Below are positions 17,863-26,161 of a DNA stretch of 64,000 nucleotides, in pieces. The stretch is from assembly GCA_965248255.1 (NCBI GenBank), contig CBDFIW010000003.1, forward strand, positions 1,488,001-1,552,000. The letters run 5' to 3'. Both the position numbers and the translations under genes were made by a program. The first letter of the stretch is position 1. The number at the start of each line of letters is the position of its first letter. The notes under the pieces are model-generated. The model was not told the origin of the DNA, ran no database searches, and saw only the letters and a program-made list of their open reading frames with translations. The DNA comes from JAKZVK01 sp965248255. GTDB taxonomy: Bacteria > Acidobacteriota > Terriglobia > Bryobacterales > UBA6623.

Positions 17863-18583
17863 TTATCCCTGGCGCGGCGGTTGGGTCGGCCGTACCTCGA
17901 CGCGGCTGATCAGGGTGCGCGACGGCGTGCGCAGTAGGTGGACGACGGTCTCGGCGATGTACTCGGGCGCAATCTTCCAGTCGGCCGGAGGTGCTCCGGG
18001 ACGGGAGAACTTGGTGTCCACGCTACCGGGCATGATCGTGCTCACGCGGATGTTGTCGTGGCGCAGGTCGAGCATGGCGGCCTCGGTGAAACCGGCCAGG
18101 CCGAACTTCGAGGCGTTGTAGGCGGAGCCGCCCGCGAAGACATGCTTGCCGGCCAGGCTGCCGATGTTGATGATGAAGCCGCCGCCGCTCTTTCGCATCA
18201 GCGGAACGGCCTGGCGGCAGCAGTAGAAAGGCCCGTTCAGGTTGGTCTCGATGACGGTCCGCCACTGCCGGGGCGTCAACTCGTCTACCGGAGCCGCTTC
18301 GCTGACGCCGGCGTTGTTGACGAGTACATCGAGGCGGCCGAAAGTCCGGTTGACGAACCAGAGACAGTCCCTGTACCTCCCTGAATCGCCGCACGTCGCA
18401 CACACGGCCCTCGATGCGCCCGCACGGTTTCATGGCTTCCACCGCCTCCTCGATGGCCGAAGCGTGACGGCCGCAAATCACGACGGTCGCACCCTGGCCG
18501 AGCAGCGCCCGGGCGATCGCCGCACCGATCCCGCGGGTCCCTCCCGTGACGACGGCGACCTTCCCCTGGAGATCATTGCTCAT
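17863..18583 (-). pseudogene. Short-chain dehydrogenase/reductase, frameshifted
   Basis: The corrected gene, ATG 18581-18583 to 17863, is 721 nt, one base more than 240 codons, which matches a usual SDR length. N-terminal frame: MSNDLQGKVAVVTGGTRGIG (NAD(P)-binding TGGxxGIG). C-terminal frame: RLDVLVNNAGVSEA, catalytic Ser in INIGSLAGK, active-site YNASK, and IRVSTIMPGSVDT. The frames switch between about 18360 and 18385, where one extra base is present. It resembles 3-oxoacyl-ACP reductase-type SDRs. All catalytic residues are intact, so either a recent mutation or a sequence error. Confidence 0.8.
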
Positions 18584-18668
18584 CTCGTATTGTTCCTGCG
18601 GCCCGGGCGACCGAAACTCACGATACCCTACGCTACAATAACAATCGCTCGCAGCAGACCGAAACGGC

Positions 18669-19361
18669 ATGCAGCAAGACCTCGAGTCCCGCATTGAGTA
18701 CGTCGTCCAAGCCGCGCTAGCGAATCGGATGGACGAAATCCAGCAGGAGTTGACTGCGCTGCTGAGAGCTGAGTGCGCGGCGCTGGTGGAGTCTCAGATC
18801 GAGGAGCATCGGGCGGCGGCCCACACGGCACGCGGTGAGACGGTGGAGAGCCTAGGAGAGGGCGTGCGACGGATTCGCTCGGTCGAGTCGGTCACCGGCA
18901 TCGCCGAGGCATTGGTCGAGACGGCCGCCGGGTTCGCGGGGCGCTGCGCGCTCTTCATCCACAAGGGGGAACGGCTGCTCGGGTTCCGGATGTCGGGACA
19001 GCACGAGGGACAGGGCGAAGAGCAGTCGTCGTTTGAGAGTCTGGAGGTGCCGTTGGTGAGCGCTACGGCTCTCACCCATGCCGTCGAGACGCGTCATGCG
19101 GTCATAGCCGGGGGCAACCCCGCTGACCTGTCGCAGGACGTCGTCCGCTTGTTCGGGCTCACGGGGGAGGATCGCGCTCATCTGTTTCCGATCGTGCTGC
19201 GTGACAAGGTGCTCGCCGTGTTGTACGCCGATGGCGGGAAAACAGGCCGGTCGGTCGAGCCGGCCGCCATCGAGATTCTGACGTCGGTCGCCGAGGCTTG
19301 GCTGGAAGCTGTCGGTACGCGCAAGAAGCCGGTAGTCGAGCGCGAGGAAGCAGCGGTTTAG
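18669..19361 (+). CDS. GAF-like domain protein with N-terminal coiled coil
   Basis: 230 residues, cytoplasmic (no signal or membrane segment). Residues 1-60 are strongly helical and heptad-like (IEYVVQAALANRMDEIQQEL ... ESQIEEHRAA). Residues about 70-210 look like a GAF fold: an alternating strand/helix pattern with FAGRCALFIHKGERLLGFRM and HLFPIVLRDKVLAVLYADGG, the usual last two strands of GAF domains. No catalytic or obvious ligand residues can be named. Divergent from the SDR gene and upstream of the lytic transglycosylase gene by 79 nt, possibly cotranscribed. Function not known. Confidence 0.7.
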   Translation: MQQDLESRIEYVVQAALANRMDEIQQELTALLRAECAALVESQIEEHRAAAHTARGETVESLGEGVRRIRSVESVTGIAEALVETAAGFAGRCALFIHKGERLLGFRMSGQHEGQGEEQSSFESLEVPLVSATALTHAVETRHAVIAGGNPADLSQDVVRLFGLTGEDRAHLFPIVLRDKVLAVLYADGGKTGRSVEPAAIEILTSVAEAWLEAVGTRKKPVVEREEAAV

Positions 19362-19440
19362 CGTTCGCCCCTTCGTGTCGAGCCGGGCTGACGGCGGAGA
19401 GGCTACGATGTAACTGTAGGCTTGATCTAGGTTCAGCGCC

Positions 19441-21642
19441 GTGATTGTTCCCCGTTGGACATTACTCGTCACCGGCTTCCTGATTGCCCTCTTGGTTTCG
19501 TCTCCGATCGTTCGAAGTGCCGTCCCAGCAGAACTGCAAAAGCTCAGCCGCGACTACGTCAAGTCTGGCAAGTCCGCCGACCGCAAGCGCTTGGCGGCAT
19601 ACGCGGGCCAGGCTGGGTCGGCGAGCAACCGGGCCTTAGCCCGCTTTGCGCTCGGAATGGCCGACTACGAGGCCGGCTCGTTCGAGGCCGCCGCGGCGGT
19701 ACTAAAACGGGCCCTGGCAGCCTCCGGCCCGCTACAAGACCACGGCCGCTATTACTACGCACGCGCGTTGGTTCGCAACGACGAGCATGCCGCGGCCGCC
19801 GATGTGTTGGCGGATTTCCCAGAAACCTTCCCCAAGAGCCGCCTGGTCCCGCATGCGGCGCGGCTGCGTGCAGAGAGTCTCATCCGGGCCGACCGAATCG
19901 CCGAAGCCCGCAGGCTGCTCGCCTCGAAGTCAGCGCTGAGCGAGTCCGTGCGGCTCTATCTGCTGGCCAGAAGCCAGGTTCTCGAAGGCAAGCGTCTGCA
20001 AGCAGTAGAAACCTATCGGCGGGTCTACTACAAGTACCCGCTGTCGGCCCAGGCCGACGAAGCCGAGACGGCGCTGAACCAATTGCGGCGGTCGTTGGGC
20101 AAGCGATATCCGTCGGCCCCGTCGTCGTGGCGATTGGAGCGAGCGGATTTGCTATTCGATGCCCGACGCTATGGCAAGGCCTCCAGGGAATACCGGCGAG
20201 CCCTCGAGGGGCTGACCGGGGCTAACCTCGACCACGCCAGGGTGCGCGCCGGCGCGGCCGACTACCGCCGGCTGCACACGACCGTCGCCTACAGCTGGCT
20301 CTCCCAGTTGAAGGTCACGACCCCGTCGGCCGACGCCGAGCGGATGTACTACCTCGGCGAGTGCGCCCGTCGCAAGTCGCGGCGCAAGGAGTTCGCTGCC
20401 CGCGCCGAGGAATTGGGGCGGACATACCCGCGGTCACCCTGGTACGAAGAGGCCCTGTTCTCGTTGGGTAACCATTATCTTCTCGACAACGAGGCGCGCC
20501 TCTACCGGAAATACTATGAACGGGCGGCCCGAGCCTTCCCCAAAGGCCCGTACGCCGCACGCGCTCACTGGAAGGTCTGCTGGCGGGCGTACGTTGACTC
20601 CGACCCGAGATGCGAGGCGCTGCTCGAAGAGCACGTACGTCTCTATGCGCGCTCCCCGACGGCCGCGGCGGCGATTTACTTTCTGGGCCGGAGGGCAGAG
20701 AAGGCTGGCGATCTCTCCTCCGCCTGGACGCTCTATCACGAACTCGGCCAACTGTTTCCGCACTACTACTACGCCTACCGGGCGCGGACCCGTCTAGAGG
20801 AGTTAGGCGAGGCTCCCGGCAAAGCGTCGGCTCCCTGTTTTCTGAACGGCATTCCCGGCCCGCGATCGTTGTCCGCCGAGCCATCCACCGAGTCCGAAAC
20901 GTTGATCGAGCGCGGACGGCTGCTTTACCAGCTAGGCCTGGACGACCTGGCTGAACAGGAATTGCGCTCGGGTGACTACCGGCGTTCAGACGCCTATTGG
21001 ATCGGTCTCGAGCTGGCCAAGCAGACGTCCGAACGGGGCCGCTACCATCTGGGGCTGCGCTACATGAAGCGCTACGGTTTTGGCTATCTGCGGCTGCCGA
21101 TCGAAGCGATGCCCCGGGAGTACTGGGAGCGGCTATTCCCGCTGCCCTACTCGCGGCAACTGCGCAAACGGGCCGCGCCCCACCGGCTGGACCCTTACTT
21201 GCTAGCGGGCCTGATCCGTCAGGAGTCGGAGTTCAACGCCGGCGCCAAGTCGCGGGCCGGCGCGTTGGGGTTGATGCAGATCCTGCCCAGCACGGGACGG
21301 GCGCTGGCTCGCCGCGTGGGGATCAAGAGCCTCGCCACCCGGCAGCTCTACAACCCCGACCTCAGCCTGCGCCTCGGAACGTTGCACTTCCGGACCGTGC
21401 TCAACCAGTTCGAGGGACAGTTGGAGTACTCCCTGGCGGCCTACAACGCCGGCGAGCATCGGGTCGAGAAGTGGATGACCTGGGGTGACTTCAGCGAGCC
21501 CGAAGTGTTCGTCGAAACCATCCCCTTCACCGAGACTCGCGGCTACGTGCAGGCCGTGCTGCGCAATGCGGAGGTCTATCGCCGGTTGTACGACAAGGGC
21601 AGGCTGGCCTCATCCAGCAGCTTACTGGCGACGGACCGTTGA
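19441..21642 (+). CDS. Soluble lytic murein transglycosylase, Slt70-like
   Basis: 733 residues, GTG start, with a hydrophobic signal segment (LLVTGFLIALLVSSPIV). Residues about 40-540 are tandem TPR-like helical repeats forming a superhelix (QADEAETALNQL, RAFPKGPYAARAHWKVCWR, AAAAIYFLGRRAEKAGD). The C-terminal 150 residues are a GH23 transglycosylase: catalytic Glu595 in RQESEFNAGAKS, then GALGLMQILPSTG, SLRLGTLHFRTVL, SLAAYNAGEHRV and TETRGYVQAVLRN. It cleaves peptidoglycan glycan strands in the periplasm with release of anhydromuropeptides. Longer in its repeat region than the E. coli enzyme but same order. Confidence 0.93.
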   Translation: MIVPRWTLLVTGFLIALLVSSPIVRSAVPAELQKLSRDYVKSGKSADRKRLAAYAGQAGSASNRALARFALGMADYEAGSFEAAAAVLKRALAASGPLQDHGRYYYARALVRNDEHAAAADVLADFPETFPKSRLVPHAARLRAESLIRADRIAEARRLLASKSALSESVRLYLLARSQVLEGKRLQAVETYRRVYYKYPLSAQADEAETALNQLRRSLGKRYPSAPSSWRLERADLLFDARRYGKASREYRRALEGLTGANLDHARVRAGAADYRRLHTTVAYSWLSQLKVTTPSADAERMYYLGECARRKSRRKEFAARAEELGRTYPRSPWYEEALFSLGNHYLLDNEARLYRKYYERAARAFPKGPYAARAHWKVCWRAYVDSDPRCEALLEEHVRLYARSPTAAAAIYFLGRRAEKAGDLSSAWTLYHELGQLFPHYYYAYRARTRLEELGEAPGKASAPCFLNGIPGPRSLSAEPSTESETLIERGRLLYQLGLDDLAEQELRSGDYRRSDAYWIGLELAKQTSERGRYHLGLRYMKRYGFGYLRLPIEAMPREYWERLFPLPYSRQLRKRAAPHRLDPYLLAGLIRQESEFNAGAKSRAGALGLMQILPSTGRALARRVGIKSLATRQLYNPDLSLRLGTLHFRTVLNQFEGQLEYSLAAYNAGEHRVEKWMTWGDFSEPEVFVETIPFTETRGYVQAVLRNAEVYRRLYDKGRLASSSSLLATDR

Positions 21643-21670
21643 CTCCTAACTCTCAACTGGAGCAATAAAC

Positions 21671-22140
21671 ATGAGCACGAAAGCAGTGTCATCTGCGTAC
21701 GGTGAGATTAAGAGAATGTTGCTAACTTATCCGGAATCCAACCCACTTCCGGCCGACATTATTCTTCAGCGGTACTTCGGAATTTTCAAAGCACTCGGAA
21801 CCAACATCGAGTACGTGATTCTTGCATACCCCGAGACCCATCAGGCGATCATCAATACTGCTGTAAACGCAGGACTCACACCTGAGAATATCATGTTGGT
21901 CCCTGCTGAGTTTTCTCCGGTCGTAGCTGTCAGGAAACTCATCGAGAGGCGGCCAAACAACGGATGGCTCGCGGAAGTCGATAGCCCACAACATAGCATT
22001 TGGCCGCAAGATGCATATTGTGTGCTCAACGATGAACAGGGTGTTTGCATAATGCTGGAGCCGCTCGCTTTCACAAGATATGGAGATCACTTTATCGCGG
22101 AGCAACTGTCAGCGAACACAGATATTCAAATCGCAACGAC
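21671..22140 (+). pseudogene. Truncated gene of unclear family, cut by IS630 copy 2
   Basis: 157 codons from ATG 21671 (GGAGC a few bases upstream) run straight into the IS; the last residues of the open frame (TTIDSRII) come from the IS end. The visible part lacks a signal peptide. The segment WLAEVDSPQHSIWPQDAYCV followed by EPLAFTRYGDHFIAEQL loosely recalls guanidino-group-modifying (pentein) enzymes such as agmatine or arginine deiminases, which carry a W-x-x-D motif in that region; this is tentative. Base composition is clearly more A/T-rich than its neighbours, suggesting transfer. The 3' part of the gene does not resume on the other side of the IS. Confidence 0.55.
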
Positions 22141-22164
22141 TATTGACTCCCGCATAATATAGAG

Positions 22165-22656
22165 TCAGTCAAAACAAAGAGAAGACTGTTTCCAGAAGGC
22201 CGTGATCAAACGCGGTTTGCGGTACATGCGGCGGAGTGCCTTGCGGGCCCGCTCGTTCAGCTCGCCGTAGTCTTTCGGACAGACGTTCGGCAACTCGTGC
22301 TGCTTCCAGTAAGCCCAGATGTATTCCACCGGATTCAACTCCGGCGCATAGGGTGGCAAGTACTCGGTTGCGATGTGGCCTTCGGAGAGTTCGATGAACT
22401 CTTGCACCAGGCGGCTACGGTGCGCCGGCAGCCGATCCCAGACGATCAGCAGCGGGCGATCGATATGACGTACCAACGCCTTGAGAAAGTCGGTCACTTG
22501 CTCTTTGCCGATCGCACCGGGATAGAGCCGGAAGTAGAAGTTACGCAGCGTCAGCCCCGCCGAGACGGAAAGCTTCTCCCAGTTGAAGTTAAACTGCAGC
22601 ACCGGTGTTTGGCCACGTGGCGCCCAGGTGCGGCAGCGATGCGGCTTCTGACTCAA
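22165..22656 (-). CDS. IS630 transposase catalytic part (copy 2)
   Basis: Second half of the transposase in the -1 frame, overlapping the end of the first by 4 nt; full enzyme expected only as the frameshift product. Identical in sequence to that of copies 1 and 3 at the protein level over the part shown. Confidence 0.88.
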   Translation of the reverse strand: MSQKPHRCRTWAPRGQTPVLQFNFNWEKLSVSAGLTLRNFYFRLYPGAIGKEQVTDFLKALVRHIDRPLLIVWDRLPAHRSRLVQEFIELSEGHIATEYLPPYAPELNPVEYIWAYWKQHELPNVCPKDYGELNERARKALRRMYRKPRLITAFWKQSSLCFD

Positions 22657-23180
22657 TCCGCTTTCGTCGATGAAGACGAGCGTACGGCCTTCGTTTTGGG
22701 CTTTTTTTTAATGCGCTTCCAGGTCTTGCGCTTCCAGGTGCGGATCCGCTCTTCGTTGCGCTCGCGCGCCTTTCCGGCCGGGCGTTGCGGGCTCCAGTCG
22801 AGCGCTCGCAGGATCTTCCAGGCGTGGCCTGCGTGGTATGCGACCCCGAACTCGTCTCCGGTCAGCCGAGCCACCCGCGGACAGCTCCACAGGGGCGTTG
22901 GGAAGCCGTGGGCTTCCGGGCCTTCCAGCAGCAGCGACGTCAGGCGTTCGCGTTGTGCGGCATCGAGGAGCGGCTTGCGTCCGGCGCGCCCGGCCTGGCG
23001 GAGTCCGGCCGCACCCTGCTCGCGGTATTGCCGCCGCCACTCACTGACGGTTTGGCGAGCGACGTTCAGCCGTCTCGCCGTCTCGGACTGATTGTGGCCT
23101 TGGTGGAGCAGCCGCATCGCTTCGAAACGGCGCTTCTCCAGCGCCTTGAAATCCCGCTTCACACCTTTGGGGTTGCCCAT
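22653..23180 (-). CDS. IS630 transposase N-terminal part (copy 2)
   Basis: DNA-binding half from ATG 23178-23180. In the 8-A form the frame reads KRIKKKPKTKAVRSSSS and stops at 22653. The in-frame heptamer A-AAA-AAG at the end of the HTH region is a classical -1 slippery site; slipping there gives KKKAQNEGRTLVFIDESGL and continues into the catalytic half. Confidence 0.88.
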   Translation of the reverse strand: MGNPKGVKRDFKALEKRRFEAMRLLHQGHNQSETARRLNVARQTVSEWRRQYREQGAAGLRQAGRAGRKPLLDAAQRERLTSLLLEGPEAHGFPTPLWSCPRVARLTGDEFGVAYHAGHAWKILRALDWSPQRPAGKARERNEERIRTWKRKTWKRIKKKPKTKAVRSSSSTKAD

Positions 23181-23315
23181 ACATATATAGATGCCCCACA
23201 CTGTCAAAAAGTGTCATAATAATTTGCGGGATTCAATAGGTCCGCATGCCACGCCCAGGCGGACGGTTGGCTGATGAAAAAGGCGTTTTCTCGCCAGTAG
23301 ATCGACTGGGCTTCT

Positions 23316-23608
23316 CTACGCCGCCAGCCGCGGCTCGTAGCGCTTAACCTTTGATCCGGTCCTGCCGCGTGCGCGCTTGGGCCAACTCGTAGGCGGTTTG
23401 CAGGTGTAGCCAGTGGTCGGCGTTCGACCACCCGGGTCTCTCCAGGCGAATCGCCATGTCGGCAGAGATCCCGAACTGGCTGTTGATCGCGGGCGAGAGG
23501 GCATGGCAGATGCCGCCCAAGACCTTCGCGCCTTCGGTCACGCTGAGTTTCGAGCGGCTCCAATCAGGCGTCCCTGATCGAACGGCCCGGATGCGGCGGG
23601 TTCTTCAT
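23316..23608 (-). pseudogene. Decayed higA antitoxin duplicate
   Basis: Starts MKNPPHPGRSIRDA and hits a stop; the homologous protein continues in another frame as SVTEGAKVLGGICHALSPA ... MAIRLERPGWSNADHWLHLQ, and ends in a third frame as KVKRYEPRLAA. It is a paralogue of the intact HigA at 24179-24475 (same PPHPGRSI start and same RYxP end). Just upstream, 23622-23645 retains the last codons of a higB (VDYH then stop) matching the tail of the higB at 24493. So a whole higBA unit was once duplicated here and has decayed by deletion and at least two frameshifts. Confidence 0.75.
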
Positions 23609-23683
23609 GGGCCCGGGTGTTTCTCATTTCGTTAGTGGTAGTCAACGAACCGGTCGCAATTTGTGACCAGTTCCCATTCCTCC

Positions 23684-24133
23684 CTACAAGCCCTTCCTGA
23701 AGCATCGGACCATTCCAACATCCTCAAAGCCCAGGGCGCGGTGTGCCAGCCTGCTGATCTCGTTATCAGGTTGTGTGTCCGAGGCAAACTCGGCGCAACC
23801 CTGCGCGCGCCCCCAACCCTCGGCGGCCTCGACGAGCGCTCGCCCGATCCCCCGTCCGCGGACCTCGGGCTCGACATACCACCCCTCCAGGTACGCGACA
23901 CGGTTGGTACGACACCCCTCGGCACACGGCCGGATGGAAAGCTCAGCGAGGCCTACCACGCTCCCTGATTCTCCCACCGCAACGAAAACGGCCTGCGGTT
24001 CACGGGACTCCCCGGAAAAGAACTGCTCGATCTCACCCCGATGCTCTGATTCAGAACCCTCAGGCCACAGCGCGCAGCGTAGCCTCAGCCAGGAGGCCGC
24101 ATCACCTGGAGTTACGGGCCGAATCGCCACCAT
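23684..24133 (-). CDS. GNAT acetyltransferase resembling aminoglycoside AAC(6')-I
   Basis: 149 residues, the usual length of AAC(6')-I enzymes. Pattern of the family is clear: IRPVTPGDAASWLRLRCALW at the start, VGLAELSIRP, YLEGWYVEPEVRGRGIGRAL (acetyl-CoA-binding R/Q-x-x-G-x-G/A loop), GCAEFASDTQPDN and HRALGFEDVGMVRCFRK at the end. Members transfer acetyl from acetyl-CoA to the 6' amine of aminoglycosides; whether this one does is inferred, since related GNATs exist in soil bacteria with other substrates. Start ATG 24131-24133 is preceded on the coding strand by seven A and then 27 C residues, with no ribosome site visible. Lies between an intact and a decayed higA. Confidence 0.8.
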   Translation of the reverse strand: MVAIRPVTPGDAASWLRLRCALWPEGSESEHRGEIEQFFSGESREPQAVFVAVGESGSVVGLAELSIRPCAEGCRTNRVAYLEGWYVEPEVRGRGIGRALVEAAEGWGRAQGCAEFASDTQPDNEISRLAHRALGFEDVGMVRCFRKGL

Positions 24134-24140
24134 TTTTTTT

Positions 24141-24167
24141 GGGGGGGGGGGGGGGGGGGGGGGGGGG
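24141..24167. repeat. 27-bp poly-G:C homopolymer
   Basis: Uninterrupted run of 27 G on the plus strand directly after eight T (24133-24140), 7 bases from the acetyltransferase ATG and 11 bases past the stop of higA. It would sit in the promoter or leader of the acetyltransferase. Either a phase-variable tract or an artefact of sequencing or assembly. Confidence 0.9.
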
Positions 24168-24178
24168 ACTGTATGGCT

Positions 24179-24475
24179 TCAGGCCGCCGTCTGTGGCTGG
24201 TAGCGCTCCACCTTGATCTGATCCTCGCGCTTGCGGGCCTGCGCCAAACCGTAGGCCGCCTGCAAGCGCAGCCAAAAGTCGGCGTTGGACCAGCCGGCCT
24301 TCTCCAGCCGGATCGCCATCTCCGGAGAAATGGCCGCATGGCCGTTGATCACGCGCGACAGCGTGTGACGCGCAACACCCAGCACCTTCGCTGCTTCGGT
24401 GACGTTCAGCCCGAGCGCATCGAGGCAGTTTTGCTTGATGCTGCGTCCCGGATGCGGCGGATACTTCATGACCAT
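24179..24475 (-). CDS. higA: HigA-family antitoxin
   Basis: 98 residues from ATG 24473-24475 with AAAGGAAG upstream; an alternative Met is two codons later. HigA signature: KYPPHPGRSIKQNCLDALGL, then an XRE helix-turn-helix (VTEAAKVLGVARHTLSRVI), the SPEMAIRLEKAGWSNADFWL segment and QAAYGLAQARKRE. It neutralises HigB and binds the operon's operator to repress it. Second gene of the unit, 17 nt after the higB stop codon, the reverse order (toxin first) typical of higBA. Intact, while its toxin gene has a premature stop. Confidence 0.92.
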   Translation of the reverse strand: MVMKYPPHPGRSIKQNCLDALGLNVTEAAKVLGVARHTLSRVINGHAAISPEMAIRLEKAGWSNADFWLRLQAAYGLAQARKREDQIKVERYQPQTAA

Positions 24476-24492
24476 CGCCCGTCTTCCTTTCG

Positions 24493-24771
24493 TTAGTGGT
24501 AGTCGGTCAGATCGACGTCGAATGCATCACCGTCTTCCAAGCGGAAGATGATGCGCCAGTTGGCGGAAATCCTGATACTTCAAAAGCCCTTCATATCGCC
24601 CTTTAGCCGGTGAAGCCGGTACCCCGGCAAATCGAGGTCCTGGGGTGTTTTGGCAGCGTTAAGGTCCGCCAAAGCGATCCCGATACGTTCCGCCTGGTCG
24701 GCGCGCAGCTTGCTCGCGTCTCCCTGCTGGTGAAGCCGTTTGAGGCCGCGATGACGAAACGTCTGAATCAC
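24493..24771 (-). pseudogene. higB: higB toxin with Trp codon changed to TGA
   Basis: Frame from GTG 24769-24771: IQTFRHRGLKRLHQQGDASK ... DLPGYRLHRLKGDMKGF, then TGA at 24580-24582, then in the same frame SIRISANWRIIFRLEDGDAF DVDLTDYH and TAA at 24493. HigB proteins have a Trp immediately after KGF, so TGG has become TGA. The missing C-terminal 29 residues include the core NWRIIFR strand, so the ribosome-dependent mRNA-interferase should be dead. The rest is undecayed, implying a recent change. Confidence 0.9.
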
Positions 24772-24776
24772 AGGTC

Positions 24777-24805
24777 AGTGTACCGTATAGCGGTACACAT
24801 ATCAA
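24777..24805 (-). promoter_or_regulatory. higBA promoter with overlapping HigA operator
   Basis: Read on the minus strand: -35 TTGATA (24800-24805), 17-bp spacer, -10 TACACT (24777-24782), then GACCT and the GTG start of higB. A perfect palindrome GTGTACCG-N5-CGGTACAC (24778-24798) fills the spacer and covers the -10, as expected for an autorepression operator. Transcription would start at or next to the GTG, so the mRNA is probably leaderless. Confidence 0.8.
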
Positions 24806-24829
24806 CAGCACAGATTCCTGCGGGTTCAC

Positions 24830-26077
24830 CTACCCGTAGCGGTTCGGGTCGCGCGACGTTTCAGCCGCCGCTTCGACTTGTTTCATCACCCGTAGGGTGT
24901 TGCCGCCCAGAACGTTCTGCATGTCGTCATCGCTGAACCCGCGTTCGCGCAACCCGGCGACGAGATTGGGGATCTTCGAGATGTCCTCCATCCCTTCGGG
25001 TAACTGATCGCTCACGCCGTCGAAGTCCGAACCCAACCCCACGTGATCGACTCCCGCCACCTTGGCGGCGTGTTCGAAGTGGTCCAGCAGCTTGGAGAAC
25101 GGGACCCGGCCTACACGCTCGAGGCGCTCTTGGTCGATCTTGCGCAGTTCGACGGACTGCTGCTTGCGATCACCGGCGTACTGCTTGCGGACAGCAGCGG
25201 CCTTCCGGTCCAGATCGTTCAGCGCACTGGTGAAAGGGTTGCGCTCGTGGTCGAGGAAGCCGTTGAAGTAATTGATGTGAACGACGCCGCCGTTCTTCGC
25301 CAAAGCGCGCAGCATGTCGTCGGTCATGTTGCGGCCGTGGTCGGCGATGGCGCGGCAGGAGGAGTGGGAAGCGATGATCGGCGCAGCCGACGTTTCGACG
25401 GCATCGTAGAACGTGTCGTCTGAGACGTGGGAGATGTCGACCATCATGCCGAGCCGGTTCATCTCGCGCACGACTTCGCCCCCGAAGTCGGTGAGCTCAC
25501 CTGATTTCGGAGCCAGGGCGGCGCAGTCGGCCCAGGGCGTGTGGCCGTTGTGGGTGAGCGTGAGGTATCGCACGCCCAACTCGAAGAAGGCCCGCAGAAC
25601 GCCCAGGTTCGAGTCGATCATGTGGCCGCCCTCGACCCCCATCAGGACGGCGATCTTGTTCTTTTGCTTCGCGTCAACGATCTCGTCCGTCGTCGTTGCA
25701 AGGACAAGATCGTCTGGGTGGCGGCGGACTTCGCCTAGAATGTCACCGATGATCTCGATGGCTTTCTTGACCGAGGCGGTCGGGGACCGCGCCGTGGCGC
25801 TGGTCCAAACCGAGAAGAAGACTCCCGTCACGCCACCTTTGCGCATGCGCGGGATGTCGACCTGGCCATAGTCGTGAAGCTCCCCGAGATCGTACCCCTC
25901 GGCGCTGATCAACATCGCAGTGTCGCAGTGGAGGTCCACGACGATCGAGCGCTCGAGCAGGGTCTTCTTTTCGAGGTCGCCGTTCGCGCCGGCAGATTCC
26001 GGATCTTGTGACGAGCAGCCTACGGCGCTTAGGCCCAAGCTAGTCGCAGCAAGGCCCCACTCTCTTCGTGTGAGCAC
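24830..26077 (-). CDS. Membrane dipeptidase, peptidase family M19
   Basis: 415 residues, GTG start. Begins LTRREWGLAATSLGLSAVGC, a signal with lipobox-like end, so probably exported and lipid-anchored. The zinc ligands of renal-dipeptidase-like enzymes are present in order: HCD in VVDLHCDTA, Glu in VLMGVEGGH, His in MMVDISHVSD, His in PIIASHSSCRA, and Asp in VGLGSDFDG. Hydrolyses dipeptides, often with loose stereo-specificity (including L-D or D residues). Stands alone: the 3' end abuts the higBA promoter, and the 5' side faces the coiled-coil gene in the same direction. Confidence 0.92.
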   Translation of the reverse strand: MLTRREWGLAATSLGLSAVGCSSQDPESAGANGDLEKKTLLERSIVVDLHCDTAMLISAEGYDLGELHDYGQVDIPRMRKGGVTGVFFSVWTSATARSPTASVKKAIEIIGDILGEVRRHPDDLVLATTTDEIVDAKQKNKIAVLMGVEGGHMIDSNLGVLRAFFELGVRYLTLTHNGHTPWADCAALAPKSGELTDFGGEVVREMNRLGMMVDISHVSDDTFYDAVETSAAPIIASHSSCRAIADHGRNMTDDMLRALAKNGGVVHINYFNGFLDHERNPFTSALNDLDRKAAAVRKQYAGDRKQQSVELRKIDQERLERVGRVPFSKLLDHFEHAAKVAGVDHVGLGSDFDGVSDQLPEGMEDISKIPNLVAGLRERGFSDDDMQNVLGGNTLRVMKQVEAAAETSRDPNRYG

Positions 26078-26161
26078 TACCGCCTGATTATAGTTCGGTG
26101 GTTTACGTTCCGCCGCCGGGCGCAGGGGTCCGCCCTAGGATGCCGGCGTGCGAAACACAGG

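Larger units (their letters stand above)
22143..23236 (-). mobile_element. IS630-family element, copy 2
   Basis: 1094 bp with TA duplications at 22141-22142 and 23237-23238. Same ends as copy 1. Carries the 8-A form of the slippery site. Private difference seen in the coding strand: W-G-I instead of W-S-I upstream of the proposed start. Confidence 0.94.

Noticed and set aside
24580..24582. TGA in higB read as a selenocysteine codon, given a SelA-like gene at 31569
   Set aside because: Family members have Trp, not Cys, at this position, the SelA-like protein carries an export signal, and no selB, selD or SECIS-like hairpin was seen.
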